A stretch of 64,000 nt of DNA from Holothuria scabra (Eukaryota; Echinodermata; Holothuroidea; Aspidochirotida; Holothuriidae), in assembly GCA_037179385.1 (NCBI GenBank), contig CM074179.1, forward strand, positions 67,723,806 through 67,787,805. Reading direction: 5' to 3'. Shown one piece after another: positions 58,997-64,000 of the stretch. Numbering within the stretch: the first letter of the stretch is position 1; every line of letters begins with the position of its first letter. Made by a program: the position numbers and the translations under genes. The notes below the pieces were generated by a model. The model saw only the letters and a list, made by a program, of their open reading frames with translations. It was not told where the DNA came from and searched no databases.

Positions 58997-59304
58997 AGAC
59001 AACTAAAAGGTGAAACGAAAAGCATCCACTTTAAAGCGGATGGAAAGGCAAAAGACACTTACTAGTAGTCTAAAAACAACCAAACCCAGCACAATGAGTA
59101 AAATGTAAAAATTAGGACCCAACAAAGGAGATAAAAGCTAAGTAGAAGGAGAAGGCATAAAATTGGATAAAAATGGCGGCTACAGTCTACGAGCACGTCG
59201 TTATTTGGCTTGACAGTTAGAACCGTCATTTATGTTGGGACCCTTTGAAAATAGACACAATACAAATTCCAAATCTACTCCCTCTCCTTTTTATCCAAAA
59301 GATA
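58997..59304 (-). other. probable 3' region of a PLE remnant, minus strand
   Basis: Lies upstream, on the minus strand, of the hammerhead-like motif. It resembles a T-rich PLE 3' UTR; no GIY-YIG core is readable. The call rests on position only. Confidence 0.35.
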
Positions 59305-59341
59305 TATTATATATATAAATATACATATATATATGTATGTT

Positions 59342-59378
<37 letters not shown>

Positions 59379-59384
59379 ATATAT
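59305..59384. repeat. (TA)n microsatellite
   Basis: TA-rich array of about 80 bp with interruptions (AAATACATA, TGTATGTTTA), followed directly by a family B end. Confidence 0.9.
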
Positions 59385-59678
59385 TTCACTAATTCGGCAC
59401 TTAAGGGGAAAGTTGTTGTTGAAAAGTCTATCTTAAGGGGAAAAAAATTTGGGGCAAAATATAAGTTTCGCCTTAACGTTTCTTCATCCTTTTTCTATAG
59501 GAATACGTAAACGGACAAGGACGCCCTCCTCGATTTACAGTGTAGATACAATTACTTCAAAGTTGTCAAATTTACGGACACCTAGCTGTTAACACGAACG
59601 GATGGCTGGCCATTGAAATAACGTTTCTTATATTTTTTGACGTTAGGGCGAATTCTTTTTCTTATGTATTTCATTGTA
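59385..59678 (+). mobile_element. family B TIR element, 3' part lost to (TA)n
   Basis: Begins TTCACTAATTCGGCACTTAA and keeps the family blocks through GTTAGGGCGAATTC and TATTTCATTGTA, where a (TA)n array starts. The second inverted end is absent. Part of this copy (59449-59678) was duplicated to 59961-60190. Confidence 0.85.
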
Positions 59679-59719
59679 TATATATATATATGTATATATA
59701 TGGATATATATATATATAT

Positions 59720-59764
<45 letters not shown>
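59679..59764. repeat. (TA)n microsatellite
   Basis: About 86 bp with small interruptions (GTATA, GGATA, CTTTA). It is the tail of the minus-strand PLE 3' end in duplication copy 1. Confidence 0.9.
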
Positions 59765-59768
<4 letters not shown>

Positions 59769-59809
59769 ATAGAAAGAAGACTAAGTGATTACTCCATACT
59801 AATTCTAAT

Positions 59810-59851
59810 ACACACTACGGTCCGTTTCGCCCGAAGGCTCGTCAGGTGTGT
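59810..59851 (-). ncRNA. type I hammerhead ribozyme motif (duplication copy 1)
   Basis: On the minus strand, stem I is ACACAC/GTGTGT (6 bp), with core CTGACGA (59845-59839) and helix II GCC-TTCG-GGC with a stable UUCG tetraloop. GAAA follows, then helix III ACGG/CCGT with a single-base spacer, and a GTA cleavage triplet (59818-59816). All invariant bases are present; N7 is C, which is allowed. Helix III is too tight for a monomer, which suggests dimer folding as in other PLE hammerheads. The (TA)n tail starts about 45 nt downstream. Confidence 0.75.
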
Positions 59852-60189
59852 GACTGAGGTACAGGTTCTAGCGTTTACCGTGGTAGAGGCAGTCAAGTGG
59901 GTCAAATACAAAAGGTGGATTAGTTGTTGCCGAGTAGGAACTTGTTGGAGTGTCTGCACTTTGGGGCAAAATATAAGTTTCGCCTTAACGTTTCTTCATC
60001 CTTTTTCTATAGGAATACGTAAACGGACAAGGACGCCCTCCTCGATTTACAGTGTAGATACAATTACTTCAAAGTTGTCAAATTTACGGACACCTAGCTG
60101 TTAACACGAACGGATGGCTGGCCATTGAAATAACGTTTCTTATATTTTTTGTCGTTAGGGCGAATTCTTTTTCTTTTGTATTTCATTGT

Positions 60190-60249
60190 ATATATATATA
60201 TATATATGTATATAAATGGATATATATATATATCTTTATATATATATAT

Positions 60250-60339
<90 letters not shown>
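60190..60339. repeat. (TA)n microsatellite, about 150 bp
   Basis: Longer version of the array at 59679-59764 in duplication copy 2, with CTTTATA interruptions at its left. Confidence 0.95.
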
Positions 60340-60342
<3 letters not shown>

Positions 60343-60383
60343 ATAGAAAGAAGACTAAGTGATTACTCCATACTAATTCTAAT

Positions 60384-60425
60384 ACACACTACGGTCCGTT
60401 TCGCCCGAAGGCTCGTCAGGTGTGT
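60384..60425 (-). ncRNA. type I hammerhead ribozyme motif (duplication copy 2)
   Basis: Identical in all core and stem bases to the motif at 59810-59851: CTGACGA at 60419-60413, UUCG-capped helix II, GAAA, GTA site. It lies about 70 nt after the GIY-YIG stop of the minus-strand PLE and about 45 nt before its (TA)n tail. This is the placement expected for a PLE 3' hammerhead. Confidence 0.75.
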
Positions 60426-60493
60426 GACTGAGGTACAGGTTCTAGCGTTTACCGTGGTAGAGGCAGTCAAGTGGGTCAAATACAAAAGGTGGA

Positions 60494-60998
60494 TTAGTTG
60501 TTGCCGAGTAGGAACTTGTTGGAGTGTCTGCACTTGCTAATGAGCTCGGTTCTGCTGTTCAGGATTAGGCTTTTTCTTTTTGTTATGGTGAAGTACTTCT
60601 CCCATAGACATAGCTGACAGCGTTTGGATGTGTTGGAGTAGGAGTTGGCTTGTTTTAGTATTTTCCAAGTTAGGTTAAAGTTGACGTTGCTTTCGCGGAG
60701 ATTCCATAAGTGTTTGCTAAGTTCGGTGTCGTTGCGTTTGTGTTCGAGTTTGAAGGAGGATTTGTGGTTGTACCATCTCTTCTTAAATTCGGTGTCGCAG
60801 GCCCCTATGTAAATGTATAAGCCCCTTTGGGATGTGACTGATGCCTGGTACACAATGTTCTTTGTTTGTCATAAACCATTCAGTGGGCAATTGGTTGGTA
60901 TCCTGCAATTACATGCCTTTGTTGTGCGTGCCCCGTTGGCCAAGATGGATTTGTTGTATGCGCTAATTATGTGGGCCATATTATCCATACAACTGTAA
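60494..60998 (-). pseudogene. PLE GIY-YIG endonuclease, nearly intact frame
   Basis: Read on the minus strand: NMAHIISAYNKSILANG, CNCRIPTNCPLNGL (cysteine-rich PLE connector), a TGA stop, QTKNIVYQASVTSQRGLYIY, IGACDTEFKKRWYNHKSSFK (GIY-YIG core with YIG, R and N-H residues), TELSKHLWNLRESNVNFNLT, and WKILKQANSY. It ends with CQLCLWEKYFTI and ELISKCRHSNKFLL. Only one premature stop (about 60868, where a Cys codon is usual) interrupts about 165 codons. The RT is missing: upstream sequence switches to an inverted fragment at 60999. This is a different PLE family from PLE-2, with a CLWEKY motif in place of GLN endings. Confidence 0.85.
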
Positions 60999-61248
<250 letters not shown>

Positions 61249-61400
61249 GCTGCGGATGCTCTGACCACGCGATGAACGCTCGGTCAGATATGTCAGACAA
61301 AGTGTACTTGGAAGTGAGTTAACCTCATCTTGAAACGAAAGATGGTGACTGGTCATTTGTTCCTGTTGTTTTTCTACTTTTTTGACTCGTTTTCTAACTA
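61249..61400 (-). repeat. tRNA-derived dispersed repeat, copy 2, cut by (TA)n
   Basis: On the minus strand it matches 56250-56378, then continues into TCATCGCGTGGTCAGAGCAT, which has a Pol III A-box pattern (TGGTCAGAGC). It is cut by the (TA)n array before any B-box. This resembles the truncated tRNA-like unit at 58829. Confidence 0.65.
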
Positions 61401-61481
61401 TACTGTTACGTATTCCAGTTGGAAATGTGTGTCAAAAGACGTGAATGGGGGAAGTATAATAATAGTAATAAAGTGGAATAA

Positions 61482-61486
61482 TATAT

Positions 61487-61556
<70 letters not shown>
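61482..61556. repeat. (TA)n microsatellite, about 70 bp
   Basis: TA array ending exactly at the start of a family B copy. Confidence 0.95.
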
Positions 61557-61561
<5 letters not shown>

Positions 61562-61916
61562 CTAATTACCACCTTAGGGGGAAATTGTTATATCTGCTTG
61601 TACAAAGTTCGAAAAAATAACAATGAAATACATAAGAAAAAGAATTCGCCCTAACGTCAAGAAATATAAAAAACGTTATTTCAATGGCCAGCCATCCGTT
61701 CGTGTTAACAGCTAGGTGTCCGTAAATTCGACAACTTTGAAGTAATTGTATCTACACTGTAAATCTAGGAGGGCTCCCTTGTCCGTTTACGTATTCCTAT
61801 AGAAAAAGGATGAAGAAACGTTAAGGCGAAACTTATATTTTGCCCCCAAAAATTATTTCCCTTAAGGTCGACTTTTCAACAACAACTTTCCCCCTTAGTG
61901 CCGAATTAGTGTTTTT
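61557..61916 (-). mobile_element. family B TIR element, complete copy, inverted
   Basis: Begins AAACTCTAATTACCACCTTA and ends TAGTGCCGAATTAGTGTTTT, the two imperfect inverted ends of the family (AAAAC-CTAATT-, AGGGGGAAA). Internal blocks match the copies at 57511 and 59385 in reverse. About 360 bp. A (TA)n array abuts only one side; the other side is unique (TAACATCTGAGCC). Confidence 0.85.
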
Positions 61917-62390
61917 AACATCTGAGCCTTTCCGTTTTCAAACTTTTAAGTTTTGAACTCTTTACCGTTTTTAATATCTTGTTGCCTCAGAAGATTTGAC
62001 ACGATCTTTGTTCTTCAGTATTTTGTTAAAATTTCAGATCGTTTTAACAGTATGCCGCGTGTTTTGTGCATGTTTCTTGTAATCGTTTATATTTTACCTA
62101 TTGGAAACAGCACCAGTATCAGTTTTGATCCACCGGAATCCTGTTTGTCACAGAATCTCGGCAACATGGTGAAATTGGAAAGGCAAGCTCTATAAAACAG
62201 TGAATAAATTATTACTAGCTGAATCACATGTTCCTTTTTAAGAACATGTTTGAGGAACAACATCATTCCATCAGGCTTCTCTTTTAAGAATAAACACGTT
62301 TTCCATAGCCAAGACCGGTTTTCGGAGTCGTGGGACCGCCATATACGTAATACTTAGTTTCATCTTATGAAGGAGACTATTGCTTTTTAG
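61917..62390. other. short unique stretch before PLE-4
   Basis: An 80-codon open frame (61953-62195) contains a hydrophobic stretch but no motif I recognise, and I do not support it. An inverted pair ACATGTTC/GAACATGT lies near 62228-62252. Confidence 0.4.
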
Positions 62391-64000
62391 AAACAAAGAA
62401 TTACCGATTTGAGAAAGGAAATTGTGAACATTTGGAGGAAACTTCAACTACTTTTCTCACCAGATGACGTAAGTAACCTAACTCTGCTTATTAAACGCCA
62501 TAAATTTAGAGTTAGAACTCAACTATTGACTAAGAAACAACACAAACTTAAGAGATTTTCGGAACTTCTTCAAGTAACCTTGTCGTACAAACATAAGGGA
62601 AGGAGGAAAAGACGTAGGGTTATCGAAAGAGATATCGAAATCAGTAATTGTAACATCCCAAGTAACACGAGCAAGGTTTTCAATGTCTCGGACAGACTTT
62701 TGACCCCAGAAGAAGAGTGTCTCCTCAGCAAAGGTATTAAATTTTGCCCAACTCTTTTAAGGCTAGACACACTGCAGTTGCAAAGAGACCTAGAAGCCTT
62801 TAAACGTAGATTACGTCTTTGTGAGTACTTTAATTCTTCAGACGAAAACAGTGAGTCTTCATTTTCATAAATTCCTCGCTTTAGGAACAAAAGTAATTGG
62901 TCGCCGCCTGAAGGAAGAGATCGCTTCTTGGATTGTGTTTTGGAAGTCGTCCAAAATGATGTGGACAGTTATACACCCCCTAAGTTTGTTCATGACAATT
63001 TTTCCAAGACTGAAAGGCAGGCCCTGGCCTCACTCTCTAGAGACAGTAACATTATCATTTAACCAGAAGATAAAGGACCGGCTTTTGTAGAGCAAAATAA
63101 AACCTCGTGTGTAGAGAGTGCTTTAAGTGACCTTAGTAACCAGAAATTTTACAAGGAAAATGATGCCGACAAGACATCAGAAGTTGTCAGTCAAGTTCGT
63201 TTGTTAGTCAACAAAATGCTTCATTAAGAGGATATAGATGAAAAAACTGCCGAATACCTAGTACCTAAGGAGTGTAAAACTTCAAGGTATTATACATTGC
63301 CTAAAACTCACAAGGCACCAGACATCTCTGGTCACCTTAAAATTCGTCCTGTTATTTCCGGTAGTGGATCAACCATTGAGAGACTCAGAATTTTTGGACT
63401 TTTTCATTAACCCAGAGGTTCAAAAACTGGACTCATTTATCAAGGACTCTAAGGATATGGTTAAATTAATAGAATGAATAAACGAGAAAGGACCTTTGCC
63501 ACTATCAACGGGTATGTTTACAATAGATGTCAAAGCCATGTACCCCAGTATGCCTCAGCATTTAGGTATAAAAGGAGTTAGAAAGGTCTTGGATTCTCGA
63601 AAAATTAAAAAACCCTCTACTGATAATTTGATTGATTGTTTAAAGCCTTTCCTCACAGAGAACCATTTTGAATTTAATGGAAACTTTTTAACCCATGTAC
63701 ACGGTACCTCTACTGGTCCTAAAATGGCCCCCGGGTACGCCTGTTTAGGTATGGGCATTATTGAAGAAGAATTATGGGAAAAGTGTTCTCTTTCGCCCAC
63801 TGTGTGGTCTCGTTACATTGACGATATCTGGGGCCTCTGGCCCCATGGACCAGATATTTTCAAAGAGTTTATGAAAACTCTTAATAATCTTTACCCCGGT
63901 TAGCTTGAGTTTACTTCGTGTTTTAGTTTTGATTCCCTTCCTTTCCTTGATCTGCATATTTTTCGCAATTCTCAGGGTTGTCTGACCTTTTTGTTAAACC
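62391..64000 (+). pseudogene. Penelope-like reverse transcriptase PLE-4, runs off the window
   Basis: The first frame (62409-62870) is a PLE N-terminus ending LTPEEECLLSKGIKFCPTLL, then LQLQRDLEAFKRRLRLCEYF (the LSKG-KFCPT signature). After a shift: FSKTERQALASLSRDSNIII, a stop, PEDKGPAFVEQNK near 63064 (DKG motif), YYTLPKTHKAPD, LKIRPVISGSGSTIE (fingers). From 63496 an open frame has FTIDVKAMYPSMPQHLGIKG (motif A), FEFNGNFLTHVHGTSTGPKM (motif B) and RYIDDIWGLWP at 63811-63843 (motif C, DD intact). A stop at 63901 precedes LEFTSCFSFDSLPFLDLHIF (thumb). At least four breaks, so inactive. The thumb end and any endonuclease lie outside the window. Confidence 0.9.

Larger units (their letters stand above)
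59449..60535 (+). repeat. recent tandem duplication, unit about 512-575 bp
   Basis: The segment 59449-59960 (family B tail, (TA)n, PLE 3' end with hammerhead, start of the GIY-YIG coding end) recurs as 59961-60535. Differences are few: TTATGT/TTTTGT, one base near 59638/60150, and a longer (TA)n in the second copy. The junction at 59960 joins GTCTGCACTT to TGGGGCAAAATAT, with a few bases of possible microhomology. Only the second copy continues into the GIY-YIG gene. Confidence 0.9.

Overview
The window looks like AT-rich nuclear DNA from an animal, most likely a marine invertebrate deuterostome such as an echinoderm. The reasons are spliced exons with GT-AG introns of up to 19 kb, many Penelope-like retroelements (PLEs), tRNA-derived repeats, MITEs and long (TA)n arrays. 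The taxon is an inference. There are no operons, CRISPR arrays or prokaryotic signals, and most short open frames are chance or microsatellite frames.

The one host gene I can support is on the plus strand. It is a five-exon class I SAM-dependent methyltransferase of the METTL27 (WBSCR27) type, with coding exons at 22276-22386, 30996-31118, 50549-50684, 51578-51670 and 54733-54953. All phases join to an uninterrupted 227-codon frame, with the SAM motif ILDFGAGTGLVG in exon 2.

Upstream (1-22 kb) lie non-coding DNA, two-arm MITEs (6.7, 12.5, 19.5 kb), an internally deleted PLE (14.9-15.8 kb), and on the minus strand a Ty3/gypsy RT relic (18.5-19.4 kb) and an L1/Tx1-like LINE RT relic (21.3-22.1 kb). 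Intron 1 holds a PIF/Harbinger derivative with a 5-bp TAATA flank. Intron 2 (19.4 kb) is a nest of PLE remnants, all in the gene's sense orientation: a GIY-YIG fragment (31.3 kb), an RT element without recognisable GIY-YIG (35.9-37.7 kb), an RT/GIY-YIG element split by a 927-bp palindrome (38.1-40.4 kb), a third RT element (40.6-42.5 kb) and a GIY-YIG relic (49.3 kb). A LINE RT relic lies at 34.1 kb. Intron 4 holds about eleven 145-bp tandem units rich in AGGTCA half-sites.

Downstream of the gene (56-64 kb) are (TA)n arrays, a 355-bp terminal-inverted-repeat family sitting in those arrays, tandem 369-bp units each carrying a tRNA-like sequence, a minus-strand PLE GIY-YIG reading frame, and a plus-strand PLE RT that runs off the window end.

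The most interesting signal is a set of hammerhead-ribozyme-like motifs (CTGANGA, helix II, GAAA, very short helix III, NUH) at the 3' ends of several different PLE families. In four of them a (TA)n array starts about 20-120 nt further on. Hammerheads in PLEs are known; their coupling to (TA)n tails and the sense-oriented copies inside a host intron deserve a check. All structures were read by eye; no folding or database search was run.
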